A DNA stretch of 5,007 bases from an uncultured Kroppenstedtia sp. (GTDB lineage: Bacteria; Bacillota; Bacilli; Thermoactinomycetales; DSM-45169). Shown piece after piece: positions 1-5,007 of the stretch (its first letter is position 1; every line of letters begins with the position of its first letter). The notes beneath the pieces are model-generated. The model was not told where the DNA came from, did no database searches, and worked only from the letters and a program-made list of their open reading frames with translations. The stretch spans positions 1 to 5,007 of the forward strand of contig CAUGKZ010000172.1 of assembly GCA_959600065.1 (NCBI GenBank), read 5' to 3'. A program made the position numbers and the translations under genes.

Positions 1-84
1 AATCTGCACGATTCGGATGGGATCCATTTTAAAGAAGAGTTTTATACATTCATGTTGGAGTTGCTGAAAGACCGGGTCAAATAG
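1..84 (+). CDS. SGNH/GDSL-type hydrolase, C-terminal end only
   Basis: An open frame enters from the left edge and ends at TAG (82-84), giving the last 27 residues of a protein. The visible part contains DGIHF (residues 6-10 of the fragment), followed by an amphipathic helix (FYTFMLELLKDRVK). A D-x-x-H element close to the C-terminus is the block V signature of SGNH hydrolases, where the Asp and His complete the catalytic triad with an N-terminal Ser that lies outside the window. The next gene is an AlgI-type MBOAT acyltransferase, starting 32 nt downstream. SGNH proteins often accompany such acyltransferases in polysaccharide O-acetylation loci, as esterase or transferase partner. Identification rests on one short motif plus context; the substrate cannot be told. 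Confidence 0.6.
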   Translation, partial: NLHDSDGIHFKEEFYTFMLELLKDRVK

Positions 85-102
85 GTTGCAAATCATCGTA
101 TT

Positions 103-110
103 GGAGGTGA
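103..110 (+). promoter_or_regulatory. Shine-Dalgarno site for the MBOAT gene
   Basis: GGAGGTGA is an almost full anti-SD match, with a 6-nt spacer (CAAGGG) to TTG at 117. It decides the TTG start: the GTG inside the site (107-109) is in another frame, and the first in-frame ATG (180-182) would remove most of the first membrane helix. Confidence 0.85.
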
Positions 111-116
111 CAAGGG

Positions 117-1523
117 TTGGTCTTCAGCAGCTTGATATTTTTGTTCCTCTTCCTGCCAGCAACTCTTTTGATCTATTATATGTCGCCAAAGGGGCTTCGA
201 AATGTCGTCCTGCTCGTTGCAAGCCTAATCTTTTATGCTTGGGGAGAGCCAGTCTATATCCTCATCATGATTTTCACAACCGTATTTGACTATTGCAACG
301 GACTGCTGATTGACCGATACAGACACCGTAAACCGATCGCCCGAGCCGTTTTAATCGGATCCATCATCGGCAGTTTGGGCATTCTCTCCTTTTTCAAGTA
401 TGCCGGATTTGTCCTTGACAACATCAATCAGCTCTTCCATCTGCACATACAGGCGGCGGATCTTCCGCTGCCGGTGGGCATCTCCTTTTATACGTTCCAA
501 ACGATGTCTTATGTAATCGATGTCTACCGGGGTCAAATACCCGTGCAGCGGAATATCATCCACTTCGGAACCTACGTCACCATGTTTCCGCAGCTGGTTG
601 CAGGTCCGATCATCAAATACGGCGATATTGCGAAACAACTGGTTTCCCGTAAGGTGACGCTTGAGGGGTTTGGCGAAGGGGCGGAATGTTTTATCAGAGG
701 ACTTGCAAAAAAGGTGTTGCTCGCCAACAATATCGGGTTGCTGTGGGCGAATGTGAAAGCGACACCCTCGGAGGATTTGTCCATCTTGTCCGCATGGCTG
801 GGGATCATCGCCTTTACCTTTCAAATTTACTTCGATTTCAGCGGGTATTCGGATATGGCGCGCGGGCTCGGCAAGATGTTCGGTTTCGATTTGGTGAAAA
901 ACTTCAACTACCCTTATATATCCAAAAGCATTACGGAATTTTGGCGCAGATGGCATATATCATTGGGCTCCTGGTTTCGGGAATATGTCTATATTCCCCT
1001 CGGTGGCAATCGGTTGGGCCTATTGAAACAGTTTCGCAATCTGTTGGTGGTCTGGTTTCTGACCGGCTTATGGCACGGGGCGAACTGGAATTTTATCATA
1101 TGGGGTTTGTATTTTGGTCTCTTCGTTACAGTTGAAAAGCTGTTTCTTCTGAAATGGCTACAACGCAGCCCAACTTTTATGGCACATATCTACACACTCC
1201 TGATAGTCATTGTCGGCTGGGTATGGTTCGATTTTGATCATTTGGCTTCCAGCTTGAAGTTCATCGGGGTGATGTTTGGGTACGGTGCGAACGGAATTGC
1301 AGATGATCAAGCGTTCTACGCTCTGTCCACCCATCCCGTCTTGTTGATCCTGTTGGCTCTATGTGCAACACCGCTTCCGGGAAAAGTTTTATCCCATGTG
1401 AAGGAAAAGTGGGGGGTCGCAGGGGCGATCGCCGTTCCGGCCGTGTGTTTTATATTGATGGTTCTGTCGACGGCTTATTTAGTCGATGATACCTACAACC
1501 CGTTCCTGTACTTTCGATTTTAA
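117..1523 (+). CDS. MBOAT-family membrane O-acyltransferase (AlgI/DltB-like)
   Basis: 468 residues, close to the usual AlgI length. It is a polytopic inner-membrane protein with hydrophobic segments throughout, beginning with FLFLFLPATLLIYY near the N-terminus. MBOAT hallmarks seen: YFDFSGYSDMARGLG (around 238-252), FWRRWHISLGSWFREYVYIPLGG (about 275-297) and TGLWHGANWNFIIWG. In the last of these, His320 (codon 1074-1076) is the invariant MBOAT active-site histidine. In AlgI, DltB and PatA systems, such proteins move an acyl group, usually acetyl, from a cytoplasmic donor across the membrane to an exported acceptor enzyme. The adjoining DHHW and SGNH genes fit that role, so O-acetylation of an exopolysaccharide or secondary wall polymer is the likely job. 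DltB is less likely because no dltA, dltC or dltD partner is visible. The family is certain; the substrate is inferred. Start TTG follows a strong SD. Confidence 0.95.
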   Translation: MVFSSLIFLFLFLPATLLIYYMSPKGLRNVVLLVASLIFYAWGEPVYILIMIFTTVFDYCNGLLIDRYRHRKPIARAVLIGSIIGSLGILSFFKYAGFVLDNINQLFHLHIQAADLPLPVGISFYTFQTMSYVIDVYRGQIPVQRNIIHFGTYVTMFPQLVAGPIIKYGDIAKQLVSRKVTLEGFGEGAECFIRGLAKKVLLANNIGLLWANVKATPSEDLSILSAWLGIIAFTFQIYFDFSGYSDMARGLGKMFGFDLVKNFNYPYISKSITEFWRRWHISLGSWFREYVYIPLGGNRLGLLKQFRNLLVVWFLTGLWHGANWNFIIWGLYFGLFVTVEKLFLLKWLQRSPTFMAHIYTLLIVIVGWVWFDFDHLASSLKFIGVMFGYGANGIADDQAFYALSTHPVLLILLALCATPLPGKVLSHVKEKWGVAGAIAVPAVCFILMVLSTAYLVDDTYNPFLYFRF

Positions 1524-1532
1524 AGGAGGTGA
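1524..1532 (+). promoter_or_regulatory. Shine-Dalgarno site deciding the DHHW gene start
   Basis: AGGAGGTGA follows directly on the MBOAT stop TAA (1521-1523). The GTG at 1529-1531 lies inside this site and so cannot use it. The in-frame CTG at 1538 sits 5 nt beyond it, nearly the geometry of the upstream gene (6 nt to TTG). The only nearby ATG (1548) is out of frame. Confidence 0.75.
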
Positions 1533-1537
1533 CGACC

Positions 1538-2689
1538 CTGAACAGGTATGACAAAATAAGCAAAAATATCTTAGGCTTATTGCTGCTGCTGTTCACCGGT
1601 TCAATTGCGATCCTGAACCTGTTAGTGCCCGATCGGACGTTCTCGGAATCGGAAAATCGGATGTTGGAGCCACTGCCGCAGATCTCACTGAAATCGCTGA
1701 CGTCGGGAAAGTTCACCTCCGATTTCGAGAAATACATTTCCGATCAATTGATCTTCAGAGACCTTTGGATCGGAGTGAAAACCGATACGGATCGGATCAT
1801 GGGAAAAAAAGAAAGCAACGGGATTTACCTGGGCAAAGATGGACATCTCATTCAACAATTTATTCCACCGGAGGATGGGGATTTGGAGAAGAAGGTTGAT
1901 GCTATTCTTGCCTTTGACCGCGCCACTCCCAATCTCCGTAAATACGTGATGCTTGTGCCAACAGCCACAACCCTGCTCAAGGAACAACTTCCGGCATATG
2001 CCCCGGCTGGCGATGAAAAGGCGTATTTGGACCAAATCCGGCAACTGATCCAACAGCGCGGAATCCCTTTTGTCAATGTATATCCCGCGCTGTATACCCA
2101 ACGGGAACAACCGATTTTTTATAAAACCGATCATCATTGGACCACCCGGGGAGCCTATTTTGCCTATCGGGAGCTGTGCAAGCAAATGGGGATTCCCCCC
2201 CAACAGGAGGAAGACTTCAATATCCGGCAAGTCTCCCGTCAATTTTACGGTTCGCTCCATTCGAAGAGTGGATTCAGACAGATCCAGCCGGACAGCATTG
2301 AACTGTATTTGCCCAAGGACCCGGAGAAATATACGGTGGAGTATGTCGATGAAGACCAAACCTCGGATTCCTTGTATGAGATGGAACAACTTCATAAAAA
2401 GGATCAGTATGCGGTGTTTCTTAACGGCAACCATCCGCTGATCCGAATCACAACAGCCCATCCAGAAAAGAAAAGGCTGCTGGTGGTCAAAGATTCCTAT
2501 GCCAACAGTTTGATTCCATTCTTGACAAAACACTTCAGCGAGATCGATGTCGTCGACCTTCGATATTACGAGGGAGACTTGACGACGTTTGTGAAAGAAC
2601 GTGAAATCGATGAGTTACTGCTGCTTTATAATGTCCATACGTTCTCTGAAGACCCATCGATCAAAAACTTATCGGAGGCGATCCAATGA
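1538..2689 (+). CDS. DHHW-family protein, AlgX/AlgJ-like acetyltransferase candidate
   Basis: 383 residues from CTG 1538, or 386 from GTG 1529. I prefer CTG because GTG falls inside the ribosome-binding site. Using CTG numbering, a single membrane segment (about 12-31, LGLLLLLFTGSIAILNLLV) anchors the protein, with the rest outside the cell. Next comes the typical DHHW-family stretch FSESENRMLEPLP and a Phe/Asp-rich segment (FEKYISDQLIFRD). The defining motif TDHHWTTRGAY holds D198-H-H200-W (2129-2140). KDSYANSLIPF, near 318-328, holds S320 (2495-2497). Known AlgX biochemistry uses an Asp-x-His plus Ser triad for acetyl transfer; D198, H200 and S320 occupy matching positions here. The gene lies between an MBOAT and a lipoprotein gene, so it probably takes acetyl from the MBOAT and passes it to a polymer at the cell surface. 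Activity of Firmicute DHHW proteins is inferred, not shown here. The stop overlaps the next start (ATGA). Confidence 0.88.
   Translation: MNRYDKISKNILGLLLLLFTGSIAILNLLVPDRTFSESENRMLEPLPQISLKSLTSGKFTSDFEKYISDQLIFRDLWIGVKTDTDRIMGKKESNGIYLGKDGHLIQQFIPPEDGDLEKKVDAILAFDRATPNLRKYVMLVPTATTLLKEQLPAYAPAGDEKAYLDQIRQLIQQRGIPFVNVYPALYTQREQPIFYKTDHHWTTRGAYFAYRELCKQMGIPPQQEEDFNIRQVSRQFYGSLHSKSGFRQIQPDSIELYLPKDPEKYTVEYVDEDQTSDSLYEMEQLHKKDQYAVFLNGNHPLIRITTAHPEKKRLLVVKDSYANSLIPFLTKHFSEIDVVDLRYYEGDLTTFVKEREIDELLLLYNVHTFSEDPSIKNLSEAIQ
2674..2678 (+). promoter_or_regulatory. Shine-Dalgarno site for the lipoprotein gene
   Basis: GGAGG lies inside the end of the DHHW gene, 7 nt before ATG 2686. Together with the ATGA overlap it indicates coupled translation. 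Confidence 0.75.
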
Positions 2690-3180
2690 AGCGGTATGGG
2701 AAGGATATAAGAACGTTTTTGGCCGTGATGTTCGCACTGGCCGTGGCGATGAGTCTCTTGTCCGGATGCTCCGGTGAGAAAGAGAAGGCAGTCGAAAAAC
2801 TTTCTGCTGTCGAAGTGGGGAAACGGATTGAACAGGAAGTTAACCTGGATCACATGAAACCAGGGGACATGAGCAAGCTGCAAAAATTGTATCAAATCGA
2901 TGCCGACAGCATTGAAGATTTCATCCTTTTTACGGCCTCATCCAATGTAAAGGCCGATGAATTGGCCATTATCAAAGTAAAAGATGCCCATCAGATAGAG
3001 AGTGTCAAAGAGAAAATATCGCACAGAATCGACGCCCAAACCGTAAAATTCAAGGATTACCGCCCGGAAGAGTTTTTTTTGATCGATAAACACGTTTTAA
3101 AGACAAAGGGTCCATTTATTTTTTTCGCAGTCTCCAAAGAGGCCGATCAAATGGAACGTGCTTTTGATTACGCATTCTAG
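2686..3180 (+). CDS. DUF4358-like lipoprotein
   Basis: 164 residues. The N-terminus is a lipoprotein signal: basic start (MKRYGKDIR), hydrophobic core (about 11-25) and lipobox L-S-G-C with Cys28 as the lipidation site. The mature part is small and charged. It has a segment like the start of DUF4358 proteins (AVEVGKRIEQEVNLDHMKPGD, about 41-61), then YQID, the strand pair IEDFILFTASSNVKADELAIIKV, a helix DAHQIESVKEKISHRI, and a final strand FIFFAVS followed by helix MERAFDYAF. This order agrees with my recollection of DUF4358, a family of unknown function common in Firmicutes; I could not search to confirm it. It would sit on the outer face of the membrane beside the MBOAT and DHHW proteins, perhaps as an accessory or adaptor. 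Start ATG overlaps the previous stop; the stop TAG lies in a CTAG that flanks the element downstream. Confidence 0.8.
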   Translation: MKRYGKDIRTFLAVMFALAVAMSLLSGCSGEKEKAVEKLSAVEVGKRIEQEVNLDHMKPGDMSKLQKLYQIDADSIEDFILFTASSNVKADELAIIKVKDAHQIESVKEKISHRIDAQTVKFKDYRPEEFFLIDKHVLKTKGPFIFFAVSKEADQMERAFDYAF

Positions 3181-3199
3181 TGCCCCTCAGATAACATTG
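3181..3199 (+). repeat. Left terminal inverted repeat of the MITE-like element
   Basis: TGCCCCTCAGATAACATTG pairs with the reverse complement of 3366-3385. The first seven bases are perfect, then after a 1-nt gap CAG, AAC without its mate's third mismatch neighbours, and TTG agree: 16 matches in 19 aligned positions. Confidence 0.6.
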
Positions 3200-3221
3200 T
3201 GTGGAAAATCACAGAAAGGTA

Positions 3222-3339
3222 AGGAGGGTGGGGATTTGATTCGCCTTTGTACCCATAGGGCACAAGTCTCGCCAAGGTCACTCCGTTCCCGGTCTCGCTA
3301 TGCGCTCTTTGCAAGAGATCGGAGCCGCCCCACCCTCCT
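3222..3339. repeat. Internal inverted repeat, 12-bp perfect arms
   Basis: AGGAGGGTGGGG (3222-3233) is the exact reverse complement of CCCCACCCTCCT (3328-3339). Nested inside are CTCCG (3281-3285) with CGGAG (3320-3324) and the small hairpin CTCTT-TGC-AAGAG (3305-3317). The element could therefore fold into a branched hairpin as single-stranded DNA or RNA. The 94-nt separation of the 12-bp arms and the lack of a T-run after the right arm argue against a simple terminator. Confidence 0.7.
3249..3294 (+). repeat. Diverged direct repeat, copy A (inside the element)
   Basis: Aligned without gaps to 3411-3456, this copy shares 34 of 46 bases, including an unbroken ACAAGTCTCG core (3262-3271 here). 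It lies wholly inside the 205-bp element, while its partner lies outside. Confidence 0.6.
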
Positions 3340-3365
3340 GCCTCCGCCTTGCTGAAAAACAAGAT

Positions 3366-3385
3366 CAAAGTTTCCTGAAGGGGCA
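3366..3385 (-). repeat. Right terminal inverted repeat of the MITE-like element
   Basis: Read on the - strand this is TGCCCCTTCAGGAAACTTTG, matching the left end with one inserted T and three substitutions. A CTAG follows directly outside at 3386-3389. Confidence 0.6.
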
Positions 3386-3410
3386 CTAGAAGGGTTGTGA
3401 AAAAGCTGTC

Positions 3411-3456
3411 GTTCCCACAGGACACAAGTCTCGTCAGGGTGCTTTCGCCTCCGGTC
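3411..3456 (+). repeat. Diverged direct repeat, copy B (outside the element)
   Basis: Partner of 3249-3294, with 34 of 46 identical bases. It sits between the element's right flank and the + strand terminator. No matching terminal repeats are seen around it, so it may be a remnant of an older related element or a piece of an unrelated dispersed repeat. Confidence 0.55.
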
Positions 3457-3461
3457 CGTTT

Positions 3462-3488
3462 AAAAGTCGCGAAAACCGCGGCTTTTTT
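3462..3488 (+). terminator. Rho-independent terminator, probably of the O-acylation operon
   Basis: AAAAGTCGCG (3462-3471) pairs with CGCGGCTTTT (3477-3486) over 10 bp with one G-U wobble, around the 5-nt loop AAAAC. Six T follow the GC-rich core (3483-3488). It lies 281 nt after the lipoprotein stop; without the 205-bp element and one CTAG copy it would be about 72 nt away. The - strand reading has a weaker T-run, so the + direction is favoured. Confidence 0.75.
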
Positions 3489-3653
3489 AAAAACAGTTTT
3501 CCTCTACTCACCGGAGCTCCTCCTCCACCCGTCCGGTCAACATCAATCCAAACATGCGAAAATCGACACGTAAGGACCAAACCGGGTGACCAAAGGTGGC
3601 GGGTTTGTTTCCCTCCACGAAAAAATGGCTCTACCAAGCCAGACCGTAAGCAA

Positions 3654-3809
3654 TCACCGGGGCAGCAACCAAAACCACCAACGGACGAAGATCACCAGCA
3701 CCAAACAGAGGAACACCATGCCTGTCCCCGCAAAGTGCCAACGGCGGGCCCGGGGATTCCTAGGGTCAAAATTCGGCAAAATCTTCCAACATCCATCACC
3801 TACATTCAC
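3654..3809 (-). CDS. Possible small single-pass membrane protein, 51 residues
   Basis: Read on the - strand from GTG (3807-3809) to TGA (3654-3656). The N-terminal half is polar and basic (ILPNFDPRNPRARRWHF). It is followed by one hydrophobic stretch (GMVFLCLVLVIFV, about 30-42) and an aromatic, basic end (RWWFWLLPR). The pattern of positive charge, then helix, then Trp-rich interface looks like a real small membrane protein rather than chance. Against this, no good Shine-Dalgarno site precedes the GTG. Other starts in frame (TTG, or the ATG at 3717-3719 giving only 21 residues) have only weak purine runs. I do not recognise the family. It is codirectional with the peptidase gene but separated from it by that gene's terminator, so it would need its own promoter, which I cannot identify. 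Confidence 0.35.
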   Translation of the reverse strand: MNVGDGCWKILPNFDPRNPRARRWHFAGTGMVFLCLVLVIFVRWWFWLLPR

Positions 3810-3823
3810 AGTTTGAACCGGGG

Positions 3824-3852
3824 GAACCTGCCCAGGTTCATTTTTATTTTTT
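3824..3852 (+). terminator. Orphan hairpin with T-rich tail on the + strand
   Basis: GAACCT (3824-3829) pairs with AGGTTC (3834-3839) around GCCC, and the next bases are ATTTTTATTTTTT. This is the layout of an intrinsic terminator reading rightwards, but no + strand gene lies between it and the terminator at 3462-3488. It may be a backup terminator protecting the convergent peptidase gene. Read on the - strand it lies just upstream of the possible small gene and could be a leader structure or operator. Confidence 0.5.
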
Positions 3853-3942
3853 ATGTGTATAGTTCCTTACAACGAGGAAAAGAGAGTGATCACTGCCACC
3901 ATCCATCAAGATGGTTTTGATCCACCCGGGTTCCCCTACTCC

Positions 3943-3980
3943 AAAAGAAAAAGGATCCGGCGCCTTCAGGCATCGGATCC
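3943..3980 (-). terminator. Rho-independent terminator of the oligoendopeptidase gene
   Basis: On the - strand, GGATCCG and CGGATCC form a 7-bp outer stem, a two-base mismatch follows, and GCC-TGAA-GGC closes the hairpin (3953-3980). A T-rich tail TTTTTCTTTT (3943-3952) follows at once. The hairpin begins 7 nt after the stop codon of the peptidase gene. Confidence 0.88.
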
Positions 3981-3987
3981 GATAGGA

Positions 3988-5007
3988 TCAGGCTTTTTCC
4001 GTCAGCTTCAGGAACTCGTCGATATCCGCTTTCACCAGATTGACGGCTTCCTGCCAGAAATCCGGCCGGGTGAGGTTCACACCCAGATGTTTTTGGGCCA
4101 AATCTTCCACGCTCATCCGTCCGGTATCGCGCAAGAGATCGACATATTTCTCCGCAAAGGCGGGGCCCTCTTGCAAAGCACGTCCGTAGAGGCCGGTGCT
4201 GAAAAGGTAGCCAAAGGTGTAAGGGAAGTTATAGAAGGGCACTCCCGTGATGTAGAAATGCAGCTTGGAAGCCCAAAAATGGGGATGATATTCTTCCAGT
4301 CCATCACAGAAGGCTTCCTTTTCCGCCTCCAGCATCAATTCCTTCAGCCGATCTGGAGAGACCAGTCCTTTTTTCCGTTCCTCATAAAAACGGGTCTCAA
4401 ACAGGAAGCGGGCATGGATATCCATAAAGAAGGCAACCGCCCGCTGAATCTTATCCTCCAGCAAGGTAATCCGGCGCTCTTCGGTGGGAGCCTGGCGGAT
4501 GGAAGCGTCAGAGACGATCGATTCGGCAAAAGTAGAGGCCGTCTCCGCCACATTCATCGCATATTGCTGGGCCATCACCGGCAGGTCTGTCATCACATGC
4601 TGATGATAGGCATGCCCCAGTTCGTGGGCCAAGGTGCCGATGTTATCAGCCGTGCCGGAATAGGTCATAAAAATCCGGGACTGATTGCTCACACCAAAGT
4701 TCGTGCAAAAACCGCCGGGCCTTTTTCCTGGGCGATCCTCCGCTTCGATCCAGCGGTTATCAAACGCTCCCTTGGCGAAATCGGCCATCTCCGGATTGAA
4801 GCGACGAAAATGTTCCAGGATAAATTCCGCCGCTTCGTCATAGGACACGTGGGACTCCTCCCGGCTGATGGGAGCGGATACATCGTACCAGCTCAATTTA
4901 TGTAACCCAAGGAGAGAAGCTTTCCGATCTAAGAAGCGAAGGAGAGGTTGCTTGTTTTGGCTGATCACTTCCCACATCGTATTCAGTGTCGCTTCCGACA
5001 TCCGGTT
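3988..5007 (-). CDS. pepF: M3-family oligoendopeptidase (PepF type), C-terminal part
   Basis: 339 residues plus stop; the frame runs off the right edge, and the ATG at 4999-5001 is an internal Met. Full-length PepF proteins have about 600 residues, so the N-terminal half is missing here. The zinc site HELGH is at 4612-4626, within a longer LAHELGHAYHQH segment. The third ligand is the Glu of AETASTFAE, 27 residues after the first His, matching the E-x-x-S spacing of the M3 family. Downstream, ITGVPFYNFPYTFGYLFSTGLYG carries the conserved Tyr-rich substrate-contact segment of PepF. These cytosolic zinc metallopeptidases cut short peptides of roughly 7-20 residues, in peptide recycling and turnover of secreted or signalling peptides. 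The gene converges on the O-acylation operon and has its own terminator, so no functional link is implied. All key residues visible here are intact. Confidence 0.95.
   Translation of the reverse strand, partial: NRMSEATLNTMWEVISQNKQPLLRFLDRKASLLGLHKLSWYDVSAPISREESHVSYDEAAEFILEHFRRFNPEMADFAKGAFDNRWIEAEDRPGKRPGGFCTNFGVSNQSRIFMTYSGTADNIGTLAHELGHAYHQHVMTDLPVMAQQYAMNVAETASTFAESIVSDASIRQAPTEERRITLLEDKIQRAVAFFMDIHARFLFETRFYEERKKGLVSPDRLKELMLEAEKEAFCDGLEEYHPHFWASKLHFYITGVPFYNFPYTFGYLFSTGLYGRALQEGPAFAEKYVDLLRDTGRMSVEDLAQKHLGVNLTRPDFWQEAVNLVKADIDEFLKLTEKA

Larger units (their letters stand above)
3181..3385. mobile_element. MITE-like non-autonomous element, 205 bp, flanked by CTAG
   Basis: The stretch begins TGCCCCT-CAG and ends CTGAAGGGGCA. 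Its outer 19-20 bases are imperfect inverted repeats with 16 matches and one 1-nt gap. CTAG occurs immediately outside on both sides (3177-3180 and 3386-3389), as expected of a 4-bp target duplication. Including TT and AA beyond it, the inverted symmetry is perfect over 13 bp (3175-3187 and 3379-3391), because the presumed target TTCTAGAA is itself a palindrome. There is no transposase and no credible ORF inside, so an autonomous partner elsewhere would be needed. Insertion at CTAG is known for IS481-type elements, but the ends do not allow a family assignment. The alternative is a non-mobile structured repeat. Confidence 0.55.
3392..3942. other. Intergenic stretch without a confident gene
   Basis: Between the presumed element and the terminator of the peptidase gene this stretch holds repeat copy B, the + strand terminator at 3462-3488, a possible small - strand gene (3654-3809) and an orphan hairpin with a T-rich tail (3824-3852). 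Minor symmetry includes ACCATC/GATGGT (3898-3915) and the palindrome GTGATCAC (3887-3894). The stretch 3489-3650 shows nothing I can support: its open frames lack ribosome-binding sites and recognisable sequence. No tRNA or rRNA is evident. Confidence 0.6.

Noticed and set aside
351..956. A 201-codon - strand frame inside the MBOAT gene
   Set aside because: It is antisense to conserved MBOAT motifs and has no independent support.
1685..2533. A 282-codon open frame on the - strand inside the DHHW gene
   Set aside because: The + strand frame has family motifs, a membrane anchor and operon spacing. The opposite frame is a shadow with no supported start or domain.
3177..3425. An 82-codon - strand frame covering the MITE-like element
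   Set aside because: It starts at a GTG without Shine-Dalgarno, runs through inverted and direct repeats and stops within the element's flank. It is best explained by repeat sequence that happens to stay open.
3249..3456. The repeated ACAAGTCTCG units as a CRISPR array
   Set aside because: There are only two diverged copies 162 bp apart, with no regular spacer pattern and no cas genes.
3559..3606. CAAACC/GGTTTG symmetry as a terminator
   Set aside because: Only six base pairs, a long poorly paired interior and no uninterrupted T-run.
3434..3637. A 67-codon - strand frame below the small membrane-protein candidate
   Set aside because: TTG start without ribosome-binding site, low-complexity Gly/Arg content, and it crosses the terminator hairpin at 3462-3488.
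3853..4905. A 350-codon open frame on the + strand antisense to the peptidase gene
   Set aside because: It mirrors the PepF coding sequence, which has full zinc-site and family motifs. The antisense product has no recognisable domain, and its start lacks a ribosome-binding site.

Overview
The window looks like a chromosomal segment of a Gram-positive Bacillales-type Firmicute of medium G+C. The signs are strong AGGAGGTGA Shine-Dalgarno sites, TTG and probably CTG starts, a lipoprotein with a Firmicute-style lipobox, U-tailed intrinsic terminators and a PepF-type oligoendopeptidase. A Thermoactinomycetaceae-like host is an impression only. Nothing in the window fixes the genus.

Left part (1-3180, + strand). 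This is a compact operon for O-acylation (most likely O-acetylation) of a cell-surface or exported glycopolymer. In order it holds: the C-terminal end of an SGNH-type hydrolase (DGIH block); a complete AlgI/DltB-type MBOAT membrane acyltransferase; a complete DHHW-family protein with one membrane anchor and an AlgX/AlgJ-like D-x-H plus Ser catalytic set; and a small lipoprotein resembling the DUF4358 family. Spacing is tight (32 nt, about 14 nt, then an ATGA overlap), so the four are probably co-transcribed. By analogy with alginate and cell-wall acetylation systems, the MBOAT would carry an acyl group across the membrane. The DHHW and SGNH proteins would then transfer or remove it outside the cell. 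The lipoprotein's role is unknown.

Middle (3181-3987). This stretch has no confident gene. It starts with a 205-bp structure that looks like a small non-autonomous transposable element (MITE-like). It has imperfect terminal inverted repeats and is flanked by CTAG on both sides, the left copy overlapping the operon's last stop codon. A diverged copy of part of its interior lies just outside it. An intrinsic terminator on the + strand follows at 3462-3488. If the inserted element is removed, this terminator falls about 70 nt after the operon, where an operon terminator would be expected. Further right are a possible 51-residue single-pass membrane protein on the - strand, an orphan + strand hairpin with a T-rich tail, and the - strand terminator of the last gene.

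Right part (3988-5007, - strand). This is the C-terminal 339 residues of an M3-family zinc oligoendopeptidase (PepF type), convergent with the operon, with its own terminator 7 nt past the stop. Its N-terminus lies outside the window.
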